A DNA stretch of 64,000 nucleotides, taken from contig JAHBXZ010000007.1 of assembly GCA_019636215.1 (NCBI GenBank), forward strand, positions 1 through 64,000, in the 5' to 3' direction. The DNA comes from Planctomycetota bacterium (lineage in GTDB: Bacteria > Planctomycetota > UBA8742 > UBA2392). The notes below the pieces were generated by a model, which saw only the letters and a list, made by a program, of their open reading frames with translations, made no database searches and was not told where the DNA came from. The translations under genes were made by a program, and so were the position numbers. Positions 29,798 through 38,903 of this stretch are shown piece after piece (position 1 is the stretch's first letter; every line of letters begins with the position of its first letter).

Positions 29798-30955
29798 ATG
29801 ATTGACCGCAAGCAGATTGAGGAGTTCGAAGACCGCATGCTGGCGCCCTATGCCCTGCGGGCCAGCCGGTCTGTGGGCCGGCGCTTCCCGGAAGACGAGC
29901 ACAACTACCGCAGCTGTTTCCAGCGCGACCGCGACCGCATCATCCACTGCGCCGCGTTCCGCCGCCTTGAGTACAAGACACAGGTGTTTCTCAACTGGCA
30001 GGGAGACCACTTCCGCACCCGCCTTACCCACACGCTGGAAGTCGCCCAGTGTGCGCGCACGATTGCCCGCGTGCTGCGCCTGAACGAAGATCTGTGCGAG
30101 GCCGTGTCGCTGGCCCACGACCTTGGCCACACACCCTTTGGCCACGCCGGCGAACGCGCGATGCGCGACCTGATGAAAGACCACGGCGGCTACGAGCATA
30201 ACGGCCAGAGCCTGCGCATTGTGGACGACTTGGAACGTCACTACCTGCCGCGCTTTCCCGGTTTGAACCTGACGCAGGAAGTGCGCTACGGCCTGATGAA
30301 GCACCGTACCGATTACGACAAGCCGCTGTTCAAGGGTTTGATCGAGCGCGTCGGGCCCAGCCTGGAAGCCCAGGTGGCGAACCAGGCCGACGAGATCAGC
30401 TACAACGCCCATGACGTGGACGACGGCATGTACGCTGGCCTGCTCACCCCCGAGGCCGCCCGCGAAAGCGTGCTGTTCCGCGAAGCCGAAGAGTTTGCAC
30501 TGGCCAACGTACCCGCGGGCGAAGGCGACCTGGTGCGTTACCAGATTGTGCGCCGGTTGAAGGACATGCAGGTGACGGACCTGCTGCAGTGGTCCACACG
30601 GCGCCTGAAAGAAGAAGAGTTCGCAAGCCCCGAAGCCGTGCAGGCCTTTGACGGCGCGCCAGTGATCGACTTCAGCCCGGAGTTCAAGGAAAAGGTGAAG
30701 GGGCTCAAGTTGATGCTGTACCACAAGCTGTACATGAACCGCACCGTGCGGCGCGGCATGGAAAAGAGCACACGCTTCATGCGCCAGATGTTTGAGCGTT
30801 ATGTAAGCGAGCCGTACCTGATGCCCGGCGGTTTCTTCAAGCGCGTGGCCGGGGGCGAGCGCGTGCACCGCGTGGTGTGCGATTACATCGCAGGCATGAC
30901 CGACCGTTACGCGCTGGAGCAATACAAGAAGATGTTCGACCCGGATACCTGGTAG
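29798..30955 (+). CDS. dgt: dGTP triphosphohydrolase-like HD protein
   Basis: The 385-residue product belongs to the HD-domain dNTP triphosphohydrolases that hydrolyse dGTP to deoxyguanosine and triphosphate. It has RDRDRIIHCAAFRRLEYKTQVF, the HD core RLTHTLEVAQ and SLAHDLGHTPFGHAGE (Mn/Fe ligands), the DEISYNAHDVDDG and C-terminal MTDRYALEQYKKMF. Its length fits the type-2 (Dgt-like) group. The ATG at 29798 is conservative; an ATG at 29786 is equally open, and no Shine-Dalgarno sequence decides. The upstream gap of about 170 bases holds no gene. Confidence 0.9.
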   Translation: MIDRKQIEEFEDRMLAPYALRASRSVGRRFPEDEHNYRSCFQRDRDRIIHCAAFRRLEYKTQVFLNWQGDHFRTRLTHTLEVAQCARTIARVLRLNEDLCEAVSLAHDLGHTPFGHAGERAMRDLMKDHGGYEHNGQSLRIVDDLERHYLPRFPGLNLTQEVRYGLMKHRTDYDKPLFKGLIERVGPSLEAQVANQADEISYNAHDVDDGMYAGLLTPEAARESVLFREAEEFALANVPAGEGDLVRYQIVRRLKDMQVTDLLQWSTRRLKEEEFASPEAVQAFDGAPVIDFSPEFKEKVKGLKLMLYHKLYMNRTVRRGMEKSTRFMRQMFERYVSEPYLMPGGFFKRVAGGERVHRVVCDYIAGMTDRYALEQYKKMFDPDTW

Positions 30956-30971
30956 CGGGCCTTCGGCCCGC
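30955..30971 (+). terminator. Terminator-like hairpin after dgt
   Basis: GCGGGCC-ttc-GGCCCGC forms a 7-bp stem that begins at the third base of the dgt stop codon. Confidence 0.5.
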
Positions 30972-31063
30972 GTCGAGGGTCAAGAGTTCGAAGGTCGAGC
31001 GCGGTTGCCCCGTGGTCCCGTGGCGGGCAGAAGGGGCCAAGGCGAAGTTGTAGTCAGCTGTTC

Positions 31064-31733
31064 GGCGCGGAGCGCCAGTACCACGTAAGCCCACGGCGAA
31101 GCCGTGGGGAAACAGTCAGCTAATGAACCAAGGCGCGGAGCGCCGACACAAGCCGTCGAGACCGCAATGGCACACACCCGGACCCGCATACTCGTGCATA
31201 TGGTTTTTGCGACCAAAGACCGGCTTCCGATCATCGAGCCCGCGTTCAAGCCAGCGCTGCATGCGTATATGGCTGGAACCGTGCGTGGACTGGGTTGTCA
31301 TCTGCATGCGTTGGATGGTGTTGCGGACCACTGCCATGTGGTCTTTGACCTGGTGCCGAAAATCGCGCTGGCGGATTTTGCGAACAAGCTGAAGGCGGGG
31401 GCCACCAAGTGGGCGCGCGATGAAGGAGTACGCGAGTTCGGTTGGCAGCGCGGCTATGGCGCCTTCAGCGTGAATGTTGAGAGTCTGGATCGGGCAGTCA
31501 GATACGTGCGGTCACAGGAAGCCCATCACGCAAAGCGGTCGTTTCGAGACGAGCTGGCGGAGTTCATTCGGGTCAACGGCATGGAACCAGATGCCGAGTT
31601 TATTGATGGTCTTCGGCCGCCGATTGTGCAGGAGGAATGAGTAATCTGTGTCGGCGCTCCGCGCCTTGGAAATCCTGGGAATGCTATCCCCACGGCTTCG
31701 CCGTGGGCTAACGTGGTATTGGCGCTCCGCGCC
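31064..31733 (+). mobile_element. IS200/RAYT-type element with ~87-bp inverted flanks
   Basis: The two flanks, 31064-31150 and 31647-31733, are imperfect inverted copies of each other. Each contains an outer and inner GGCGCGGAGCGCC palindrome (31064-31076 and 31132-31144; complements at 31653-31665 and 31721-31733) around a central hairpin CCCACGGC-GAA-GCCGTGGG. A single-strand HUH transposase gene fills the interior. This is the layout of a transposase flanked by REP-like doublets (a REPtron-like unit). Confidence 0.7.
31167..31640 (+). CDS. IS200/REP-associated Y1 transposase
   Basis: The 157-residue product has an HUH-family single-strand transposase layout: HMVFATKDRLPII (residues 11-23), GLGCHLHALDGVADHCHVVFDL with the HCH metal pair (55-57), K72 region ANKLKAGATKWARDEG, FGWQRGYGAFSVN and VRYVRSQEAHH with the catalytic Tyr at 113. 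Size and motifs fit IS200-type TnpA or RAYT. The ATG at 31167 is chosen because the longer in-frame start at 31104 runs through the repeat. All catalytic residues appear intact, so it may be active. Confidence 0.85.
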   Translation: MAHTRTRILVHMVFATKDRLPIIEPAFKPALHAYMAGTVRGLGCHLHALDGVADHCHVVFDLVPKIALADFANKLKAGATKWARDEGVREFGWQRGYGAFSVNVESLDRAVRYVRSQEAHHAKRSFRDELAEFIRVNGMEPDAEFIDGLRPPIVQEE

Positions 31734-31843
31734 AAAGTGTGAAGCAAGAACGGTGAAGCAATGCTCACACCGTAAAACAAGGCAACCAGCCGCTTAAACT
31801 GACCAGCCGCAGTCAACCCACAACCCACAACCCAACATCAAAC

Positions 31844-32221
31844 ATGAAACCCATTGCAACCAACCACGCTCCTGCCGCCATTGGCCCTTACTCTCAGGCG
31901 ATGATTGCCGGGGGCTTTGTGTTTTGTTCGGGCCAGATCGCGCTGGACCCCGCGACCGGCCAGATGGTCGGCGAAACCGCCGCCGACCAGGCCACGCAGG
32001 TCATGAAAAACCTGGCGGCGGTGCTCAAGGGTTCCGGTTGCGGCCTGAACGATGTGGCCAAGACCACGATCTTTCTCAAGAGCATGAACGACTTCGCGGC
32101 CGTGAACGAGGTTTACGCCAAGGCGTTCGGCAACCACCGCCCGGCGCGCGCGACGGTTGAGGCCGCGCGCCTGCCCAAGGACGCACTGGTCGAAATTGAC
32201 TGCGTGGCATTGGCAAGGTGA
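31844..32221 (+). CDS. ridA: RidA family reactive intermediate deaminase
   Basis: RidA proteins deaminate reactive enamine/imine intermediates such as 2-aminoacrylate. The 125-residue product has IGPYSQA, GGFVFCSGQIALDP, DVAKTTIFLKSMNDFAAVNEVYAKAFG and the C-terminal PARATVEAARLPKDALVEIDCVA with the catalytic Arg. This is a full-length trimer-forming protein. The ATG at 31844 is preceded by short CAACCCA repeats (31812-31835) rather than a clear ribosome-binding site. Confidence 0.93.
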   Translation: MKPIATNHAPAAIGPYSQAMIAGGFVFCSGQIALDPATGQMVGETAADQATQVMKNLAAVLKGSGCGLNDVAKTTIFLKSMNDFAAVNEVYAKAFGNHRPARATVEAARLPKDALVEIDCVALAR

Positions 32222-32251
32222 TGGCGCGGGGGGCTGCCGTCCGGTGCAGGT

Positions 32252-32776
32252 TCACCGAGACCGCGCGTGCTCGCGCTTGTACTCGCGCTTCATCTGTTCA
32301 AGGTCTTTGCGCAGCTTGATGTATTCCTGCGGCTCAAGGTCATTCACAAAAACTTTGCCATTGAGGTGATCCAGTTCGTGCACAAAGGCCCGCGCCAGCA
32401 GGCCTTCGCCCGTGACCTCGAACCAGTTGCCCTTCACGTCCTGGGCCTTCATGGTGACCTTGGCCGGGCGCAGCTTCTTGGCAAACAGGCCGGGAAAGCT
32501 CAGGCAGCCTTCGTCGCTGTATTGCTCGCCCTCAACGGAGACGATCTCGGGGTTGATCAGCGCGATTTCGGTTTCCGGCGGCTGGCCTTCGCCGCAGTTG
32601 ACCACATACATGCGCCTGGAAATGCCCACCTGTGGTGCGGCCAAGCCCACGCCACGCGCGTGGTACATGGTCATGAACATATCCTCAATTACCTGGGCCA
32701 GGCGCGGGCCGAAATCAGTCACGGGCTCAGCGGTCTTGAGCAGGATCGGGTCAGGGTAATGCAGGATTTCGAACAA
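32252..32776 (-). CDS. def: Peptide deformylase
   Basis: Def removes the N-formyl group from new proteins. The 174-residue product has the three family motifs GVGLAAPQVG (42-51), EGCLSFPG (C91) and HELDH (H133, E134, H137), which bind the catalytic metal. The last sits in FVHELDHLNGKVFV. The C-terminus is longer and basic, as in type I enzymes. The gene points leftward, convergent with ridA, with 30 bases between the stops. Confidence 0.95.
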   Translation of the reverse strand: MFEILHYPDPILLKTAEPVTDFGPRLAQVIEDMFMTMYHARGVGLAAPQVGISRRMYVVNCGEGQPPETEIALINPEIVSVEGEQYSDEGCLSFPGLFAKKLRPAKVTMKAQDVKGNWFEVTGEGLLARAFVHELDHLNGKVFVNDLEPQEYIKLRKDLEQMKREYKREHARSR

Positions 32777-32954
32777 GACTCACCTCAATGCCATAACGCC
32801 CCGGGCGTTTCGGCCTATCCCGTTAGTCTAGCGCCATTTCCGTAATCGACAACGCGGCGCGCAGGCTTGCACTTGCCCCTGTGATTGGCTTCAATACAAG
32901 TTCCGGAACGGGCGGACAGGTTTTTCGTGAACAGGCACCAGAAGGGATGCCCCA

Positions 32955-34334
32955 ATGGCTGACGTTAGCAAGTTTCTCGCCAAGGCAGACGACGCGCTGA
33001 AGAAGCGCAACTACGACTACGCGATCCAGATGTACGAGTCGGCCATGATGGCCGACCCGGGCAACGCCGATGCGCGCCGCAACTATCGGGTCGCGCTGGT
33101 CAAGAAGTACGACGAGACCGGCTACCCGCGCAGCTTCGGTTTTGGCAACGTCAAGACGATGATGGTCAGCAAGGATTCCGGCAAGCTGCTGGAAGAGACC
33201 GAAAAGCTGGTCGCCAAGGACCCCAAAAGCCTCAAGTACAACCGCCGCGTGGCCGAGGTTCTGTTCACCTTGAACCACAACGATGCCGCCGTCGCCGTGC
33301 TTGAGTTCGCCGTCAAGTTCGGTGACGTTGCCAGTGAAAAGGACGCCGCGACACTGCAGCTGCTGGCCAAGGCCTACCTGAAAGTCGGCAAGATGCAGGA
33401 GGCCCAGGGCTGTCTGAACCGCGCCATGAAGATCGCGCCTAACGACAAGGAAGTGAAACAGCTCAGCAAGGACATCGCCGCGCAGAGCTACAACAAGAAC
33501 GTGGGCGTGGGCACCGGCACCGTCAAGAGTTCCTACGACCTGGTCAAGGATCGCGGCGAGGCCGACAAGCTTGAAAAGATGCGCAAGGGCGTGCTGTCTG
33601 AAGAAGACGCCGACACCCTGCTGCGCGACGAAGAAGAGAAGCTCAAGCAGAACCCGCTGGATCGCCGCGTGATCCGCAACATCGCGGAAATCCTGGTCAA
33701 GCGCCGCAAGTACAACGAAGCCGCCGACCGCATGTACGCGTTTGTGAAGGTGGACCCTACTGCCACCGAAATCGCCGAGGAAGCCGCCAAGTACAAGAAC
33801 CAGTACTTTGACGCCATGATCCGGCTGTGCCAGCAGAAGGCCGAAGAAGAACCCGCCAAGGCCGCGGCCTACCAGGCCAAGGAACAGCAGATCCGGGACC
33901 AGAAGAAGGCGTTCCAGCTTGACGAGTACGGCCGCCAGGTAGAGGCCGCACCCACGGACCTCGACAAGCAGTTCAACTACGGCAAGGCGCTGTTCGACAA
34001 CGGCCGCCAGAACGACGCCTTCAAGCACTTCCAGAAGGCCGTCAAGAGCCCCAAACACGCCAAGACTTCAGGCCTGATGATGGCCCAGTGCCTGGTTGCC
34101 ATGGGCCGCCTGGAAATGGCCGAGACCCAGCTGGCCCACGTGGAGTCGCAGCTGACGGATCTTGACGAACAGCTCAAGAAGGAACTGATGTACACTCAGG
34201 CCGACATGCTGGAGAAAAAGGGCGACCCGGCCGGTGCCCTGGAACGCTTCCGCGGGCTGTTCCTGGAAGACATGGAGTTCCGCGACGTCGAGCAGCGCAT
34301 CGACAACCTGAAACAGGCCACAGGCGGCGAGTGA
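32955..34334 (+). CDS. TPR-repeat protein, cytoplasmic
   Basis: The 459-residue product has TPR-like helices near residues 8-45 (ADDALKKRNYDYAIQMYESAMMADPGNADARRNY), 75-140 and 320-430 (QFNYGKALFDNGRQNDAFKHFQKAVKS). The middle is Lys/Glu-rich and may form a coiled coil. There is no signal peptide or membrane segment. TPR proteins act as protein-binding scaffolds; partners are unknown. The stop overlaps the GTG of the next gene (GTGA), so the two are coupled and probably work together. Confidence 0.78.
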   Translation: MADVSKFLAKADDALKKRNYDYAIQMYESAMMADPGNADARRNYRVALVKKYDETGYPRSFGFGNVKTMMVSKDSGKLLEETEKLVAKDPKSLKYNRRVAEVLFTLNHNDAAVAVLEFAVKFGDVASEKDAATLQLLAKAYLKVGKMQEAQGCLNRAMKIAPNDKEVKQLSKDIAAQSYNKNVGVGTGTVKSSYDLVKDRGEADKLEKMRKGVLSEEDADTLLRDEEEKLKQNPLDRRVIRNIAEILVKRRKYNEAADRMYAFVKVDPTATEIAEEAAKYKNQYFDAMIRLCQQKAEEEPAKAAAYQAKEQQIRDQKKAFQLDEYGRQVEAAPTDLDKQFNYGKALFDNGRQNDAFKHFQKAVKSPKHAKTSGLMMAQCLVAMGRLEMAETQLAHVESQLTDLDEQLKKELMYTQADMLEKKGDPAGALERFRGLFLEDMEFRDVEQRIDNLKQATGGE

Positions 34335-34651
34335 GCAACCTTGAACAGGGCAAGCGAGAGTTTGAAACCGGCCGGTGGTCCAAGGCCTACCGGCTGTTCC
34401 AGACTGTGCTGCGTGATCACGCCCCCGAGGTCGAAGCCCGCGAAGTCCGCCTGCTGATGGCGCGCTGCCTTGCCATGATGGGCGAGCCCGAACAGGCCGA
34501 GGCGCACCTGCTGGAAGTAAAGCCGGAGCTGTCCGATCGCGACCAGGCTTTGCTGGAAGTCTTTGAGGCCGCGTGGAAAGACCTTGAGGACACCCGCCGC
34601 CTTACGCCCGCTGAACTCAAGCGCCGGCGCGAACAGGCCAGGAACAACTGA
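34331..34651 (+). CDS. Small TPR-like protein coupled to the preceding gene
   Basis: The 106-residue product starts with GTG at 34331, overlapping the upstream TGA. It reads EQGKREFETGRWSKAYRLFQTVLRDHAPEVEAREVRLLMARCLAMMGEPEQAEAHLLEVKPE, which is about two TPR-like helix pairs, and ends in a basic helix (LTPAELKRRREQARNN). No signal peptide is present. Together with the larger TPR protein it may form a small scaffold complex; this is inferred only from coupling. Confidence 0.68.
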   Translation: MSNLEQGKREFETGRWSKAYRLFQTVLRDHAPEVEAREVRLLMARCLAMMGEPEQAEAHLLEVKPELSDRDQALLEVFEAAWKDLEDTRRLTPAELKRRREQARNN

Positions 34652-34726
34652 AGTGACGGATTGGCTTGGGCCGTACCTGTCCGCCGCAGCCCCGGCAACA
34701 GAACTACGACGGAACCTGACACCCTG

Positions 34727-34754
34727 TTGCGCGTGCGGGCGGATTTCCTATCCT
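34727..34754 (+). promoter_or_regulatory. Predicted rpsT promoter
   Basis: TTGCGC (34727-34732) and TATCCT (34749-34754) are spaced by 16 bases. Transcription would start near 34761, giving a ~30-base leader with GAGG before the ATG. Confidence 0.45.
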
Positions 34755-34791
34755 TCCCGCCCCCGCGACAGGCGCGGCGACAGAGGAACCC

Positions 34792-35064
34792 ATGGCACAC
34801 AGCGACTCCGCGCGCAAGCGCAACCGCCAGAACCAGAAGATCAACCTGCACAACCGCATTGTCCGGTCGGACCTGCGCAGCACGATCAAGACCCTGCGTA
34901 CCGCCATGGCGGGCAACACCCCCGAGACCCCCAAGCTGCTGGCCGTGGTGGAAAGCAAGCTGGACAAAGCTGCCAAGCGCAACATCATTCCGACCGGCCG
35001 CGCCAATCGCCTTAAGGGGCGACTCAAGCGCGCCATCGGCAAGGGTTCCAAGCCTGCTGCCTGA
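34792..35064 (+). CDS. rpsT: 30S ribosomal protein S20
   Basis: S20 is a small basic protein that binds 16S rRNA early in 30S assembly. The 90-residue product reads MAHSDSARKRNRQNQKINLHNRIVRSDLRSTIK and ends AKRNIIPTGRANRLKGRLKRAIGK, the expected start and end for S20. GAGG lies before the ATG at 34792. It has its own promoter-like sequence upstream and is followed within two bases by a lipoprotein gene. Confidence 0.96.
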   Translation: MAHSDSARKRNRQNQKINLHNRIVRSDLRSTIKTLRTAMAGNTPETPKLLAVVESKLDKAAKRNIIPTGRANRLKGRLKRAIGKGSKPAA

Positions 35065-35065
35065 T

Positions 35066-36187
35066 ATGCTGCGCATGCACAACATCCAGCGAGGGCTGGC
35101 CCTTGGGCCGGCCCTCGTTTTGTTGCTGGCAGCCTGCGCCCCGGCCCCGGCCCCGGCCCCAGCCCCCGGCAGCTTTGACGATGCCGCCGCCGCGCTGTCA
35201 CGCGCCGATGCACCGGCGCTGCGCAAGGCGCTGGGCCTGGGGCCCGGTCTTGCAGCCCGCGCAGCCGATCTGGCGTCGCGCCTTGACCCCAGGGCATGGC
35301 TGGTAGTGATGGGGGCATCCTGGCGTGAACACGACCTTGCCGCCTGCGCCCGGGCCATGCAGGCGCGCGACGACGCGGCGCTTGTTTCCGCCATCGGCAT
35401 GGGGGAACAGGCCCTTGCCGCCGAGATCCTGCAGGCCGGGCGCACGGTGTACACGCGCCGTACCGGCGGCATGGATTACTACCACAACAGTGCCGCGCCG
35501 CTGACGCTGCTGGCTCCGGCGCTGGCCCCGGCAACGTCGGCAGGTGTGGAGGGCTACGAACTTACCGCCTGGGGACGCGCCGATGACCGCGTTTGCCGTG
35601 TCCGGGTTGGTCGCAACCGCCGGGGCATGAGCAATCTTTCGGCCGCCGCCGATCCCGCGTTGGACGGGCCTGCCCGGCCACGCGGCACTGCGCGTTTCGA
35701 TACACCGGCCAAAGCCGCGGCGGGTGTCTCGCAGGCCCTGCCGCCGCTGGATGAGACCCACTGGATGGGGCTGGAAGCGCGCATCGTGCTGGCCGACGGC
35801 GGCATGGAGACCCTGCGCCTGGGCCGTGACGAAGGTGGCTGGTACCTGGTTGAACGCACCCGGCAGTCGCTGGCCGAAAAGCTGGAATCCGAACGCGACC
35901 GCCGCCTGGACCTGTTGCGACGCACCGCCGCGGGCCTGATGCAGGCTTCCGGCCGCTGGCCGCGCGATGAAAGCCAGATCACGCTGCGGCCCGTAGACTA
36001 CACCGACCCGGCATCGGGCCCCGGCCGCCTGGGCTGGGCCGACCACGACGCGACCCCGCCCCGGGGCATCAGGCTGGCGCAGCCGCAAACGGGCACCGAT
36101 GTGGCCGCCGAGTGCCTGGAACCCGTGCAGGGCCGCCGCCGCGTGATCACCCGCGATGGAGTGCTGGGCTGGGCGCCCGGCGGGTAA
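35066..36187 (+). CDS. Lipoprotein of unknown function
   Basis: The 373-residue product has a lipoprotein signal ending LLLAAC (Cys24) followed by an Ala-Pro repeat (PAPAPAPAPG). The rest is a mainly beta-like domain with a Tyr-rich patch DYYHNS near residue 141 and a long helix RQSLAEKLESERDRRLDLLRRTAAGLMQASGRWPRD in the C-terminal half. I see no known motif. The ATG at 35066 lies two bases after rpsT; an ATG at 35075 is the alternative, and both keep the signal peptide. Confidence 0.65.
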   Translation: MLRMHNIQRGLALGPALVLLLAACAPAPAPAPAPGSFDDAAAALSRADAPALRKALGLGPGLAARAADLASRLDPRAWLVVMGASWREHDLAACARAMQARDDAALVSAIGMGEQALAAEILQAGRTVYTRRTGGMDYYHNSAAPLTLLAPALAPATSAGVEGYELTAWGRADDRVCRVRVGRNRRGMSNLSAAADPALDGPARPRGTARFDTPAKAAAGVSQALPPLDETHWMGLEARIVLADGGMETLRLGRDEGGWYLVERTRQSLAEKLESERDRRLDLLRRTAAGLMQASGRWPRDESQITLRPVDYTDPASGPGRLGWADHDATPPRGIRLAQPQTGTDVAAECLEPVQGRRRVITRDGVLGWAPGG

Positions 36188-36251
36188 TTGGCTTCGCGCC
36201 AACCAACCAATTGTGGCTATACTGGTCGTCCCGACTTCTGACGGACTGCAT

Positions 36252-38903
36252 ATGCCCCGGGAACTGGGCCTTGCCAAGCGCGCTGATCTCACCGGACACT
36301 TTCCGGGCGAGCCGTCCGAGCAGGTCTCCTCGTTAACGAATTTCCTGGTGCAGTCCTCGCAGATTGTACCGCCAGAGGCCGGCACCCACGGCGGCAACGG
36401 CAAGCATGGCACGGACACCGAAGTGTCAGGCCGTCAGACAGAAGTTCCCATGACCCGCCAGGGCACCGAGGTATCGGGCCGGCTGCATCCCGGTGGAAAC
36501 GGCGTCGGCGGCGACACGGTGTTTGACACGCCGCTGGCAGCACTCGAGATGGAACCAGAGGCCATGGAGCCCGAGCCGCTGCTGTCGCCCGAGCCCATGG
36601 ACGCGCCGCCGGAGCCCGCCCGTGTGATGCAGCAGGCGGCCCCTGCCCGGGGTCTGCCCACGGAGGCCCTGCGCCCGCCCCCGGTTGCGCCACCGGCGCC
36701 TGCGTTGTCACCGGCAGAACCCGAGCTGATGGCCGCAGAACCCGAGGCGCTGGACAGCATTCCTGACTTTGCCTCGCCCGAGCACGACGCGCCGTTGCAG
36801 GAAGAAGACGACGGAGGCGAGCCCGTCACCGACAAGCTGCCGCCGCGGCCTGCCAACCGGCCGGTGGATCTGCCGCCGCCCGCCAACGCCGGCGATACGG
36901 GCATGCTGACGATGGAGGCCGAGTCACTGCCCGCCGATGAACGCCTGACACTGGATGAACTGCGTGCCGACGAAGACACGCACCTTCAGGTGGGCGCGGA
37001 CCCTTCCGAGAAAATCACCAGCAAGGTCGAACCACGCGTGGACATGGACCCGCGCTCGCGCGACCCCGATGCCGTGGTGCGCGACACGGTGAATTTCTAC
37101 AACCAGACACAGTCGCTGCACCAGCGACAGGCCGCGGGCCAGGCCAAGCCAGTGGTCGAGGGCACGGTGCCGCTGGCACCGCGCCCGCGCGAGTTTGAAG
37201 ACAGCCCGTCGCGCCGGTTTACGCCGCCGCCGCCGTTGCCCGCGCAATCGCTGGCTGCCGAGCCCGAGGCGCTGCCGGAGTCCATGTCGTTTGACGACGA
37301 CCTGATGTCGCCCGAGCCCTCGCCGGATCTTGCCGCCGACGACGATGTGGACTCGGCCGACCGCAAGGACACCGACCGGTTCATGGAAGACGATCGCCGC
37401 CCGCCGGACCTGCCCCGGCCGATGGGCGCCGACAAATCCGCGCAGGTCACGGTGCGCACCGGGGCGCCGGGCCAGTTGCCTCAACTGGATGCCGTGGCAC
37501 CGGAAAAGGTGGCCGCCGGCAAGGATACGCAGAAGTTTTTTGTGGCCGATATCCTGCGCAAGAAAGACGACGCGCCCGCGCCGGCAGGAAGCGACACACG
37601 CTCAAGCGAAAGCACCACCGACACCGCGTTTGAGATTGCCACCGCCCGCGAGCCCCTGCCGGGGCCGGAAACCGTTGAGCCCGACCTGCCCCAGCCCGAC
37701 GACGTCGAGAAAGATTTTGACAGCCGGTACTTCGGCCGCGCCGAGGAACGCATCATCCCCGAGTTTGACGGCGTACCCGAAGAAGCCCGAGGCCAGGCCG
37801 AATCCGACGAAGGCGGCGTGGAGCGCATCACCGAGAAAGTGCAGAAGGCCGCGGAGGCAGCCGCGCCAGAACCCGCGCCGGCTGCGCGCCATGCCGCGAC
37901 AGCCAGCGGCCGCCCGGCGATGCCATCGTCCGCCGGCCGCATGCCCGCCACCGGGCCGCGTCCTGCCGCAATCCAGCAGGTGCCGCCACCCGCGCGCCCG
38001 GCGCCGGTTGCGGCTTCGCGACGCGGGCCCGCGGTAACCGACGAAGTGTCGCGCCGCCTGGCCGCCGAGCGCGAGGAAACCCTGCGCCTGCTGCAGACCG
38101 CCGAGGAACTTGCCGCGCGCCTGCGCGATGCATCCAGCCAGTCGCGCACCGACCTGCTGGCGATCAGCAGCCGCCGCCGCGCTGTGCCGATGGCCGAAGC
38201 AGAGCAGCCGGAACTTCCCGGGCCCGATGATTCCGCGCCCACACGGATCCTTTCGGCGCGCGATTATGGCTCAGACGAGCGCCCGACCACGCCCGTGCCG
38301 CAACTGCCTGAAGAAGCCGCCGCAGTTGCGCCGTCCCCGGTTGCGGCCCAGCGCCCGGCGCATTCACGGCGCGAACGCGTGCCGACACAGGCCATTGGCG
38401 ACATCCTGGGCGCGATTGAATCCAAGCTGGGCGCACACAGCGCACCGCTTTCGGACCTGCTGCAGGAAGCTTCGCGCCGCATCACAACGCGCATCGAGGC
38501 CGAGCAAGGCGGCAACGGCCACAGCCCTGACGAGGAACACCTTTCAGCCGAGGAAATCGACATCGACGCGCTGGTGGCGGCATCGGCATCCTGGCGCAAG
38601 GTGTTTGAAGTCGACCCGGAAGAAGACGAACTGCCCCCGCCGCCGGTGCAGAGGGAATCCGTGCCGTCGCGGGTGGTCACGGCTTCGCCGCTGTCGCAGG
38701 ATCTTGACCGCATCTGGAAGGAACTCTCTTCAAGTAATCCCGCTGTGGCGCCCCGCGCCGACTCGGCTAGGATTGCCGCGCCGGACGCCGGCCCGGGCTG
38801 GACCCAGGAGGCGCTGTGGAAGACGCTGGCCGGCATTTCGCTTGTTACCTTCGTGCTGGGCGGCCTGTTCGTATGGATCGTGTATCGCGTCTTTTCTGTG
38901 TAG
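36252..38903 (+). CDS. Giant acidic Pro-rich protein with a C-terminal membrane anchor
   Basis: The 883-residue product is mostly low-complexity and rich in Pro, Ala, Glu and Asp (for example EPEPLLSPEPMDAPPEPA near residue 115), so it is probably disordered. Near residue 595 the helix DEVSRRLAAEREETLRLLQTAEELAARLRDA may form a coiled coil. The last ~35 residues hold a single hydrophobic segment (SLVTFVLGGLFVWIVYRVF), so it is tail-anchored or type II like. The ATG at 36252 has no clear ribosome-binding site. The gene overlaps the porin gene by 31 bases, suggesting a joint envelope role. I cannot assign a function. Confidence 0.72.
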   Translation: MPRELGLAKRADLTGHFPGEPSEQVSSLTNFLVQSSQIVPPEAGTHGGNGKHGTDTEVSGRQTEVPMTRQGTEVSGRLHPGGNGVGGDTVFDTPLAALEMEPEAMEPEPLLSPEPMDAPPEPARVMQQAAPARGLPTEALRPPPVAPPAPALSPAEPELMAAEPEALDSIPDFASPEHDAPLQEEDDGGEPVTDKLPPRPANRPVDLPPPANAGDTGMLTMEAESLPADERLTLDELRADEDTHLQVGADPSEKITSKVEPRVDMDPRSRDPDAVVRDTVNFYNQTQSLHQRQAAGQAKPVVEGTVPLAPRPREFEDSPSRRFTPPPPLPAQSLAAEPEALPESMSFDDDLMSPEPSPDLAADDDVDSADRKDTDRFMEDDRRPPDLPRPMGADKSAQVTVRTGAPGQLPQLDAVAPEKVAAGKDTQKFFVADILRKKDDAPAPAGSDTRSSESTTDTAFEIATAREPLPGPETVEPDLPQPDDVEKDFDSRYFGRAEERIIPEFDGVPEEARGQAESDEGGVERITEKVQKAAEAAAPEPAPAARHAATASGRPAMPSSAGRMPATGPRPAAIQQVPPPARPAPVAASRRGPAVTDEVSRRLAAEREETLRLLQTAEELAARLRDASSQSRTDLLAISSRRRAVPMAEAEQPELPGPDDSAPTRILSARDYGSDERPTTPVPQLPEEAAAVAPSPVAAQRPAHSRRERVPTQAIGDILGAIESKLGAHSAPLSDLLQEASRRITTRIEAEQGGNGHSPDEEHLSAEEIDIDALVAASASWRKVFEVDPEEDELPPPPVQRESVPSRVVTASPLSQDLDRIWKELSSSNPAVAPRADSARIAAPDAGPGWTQEALWKTLAGISLVTFVLGGLFVWIVYRVFSV

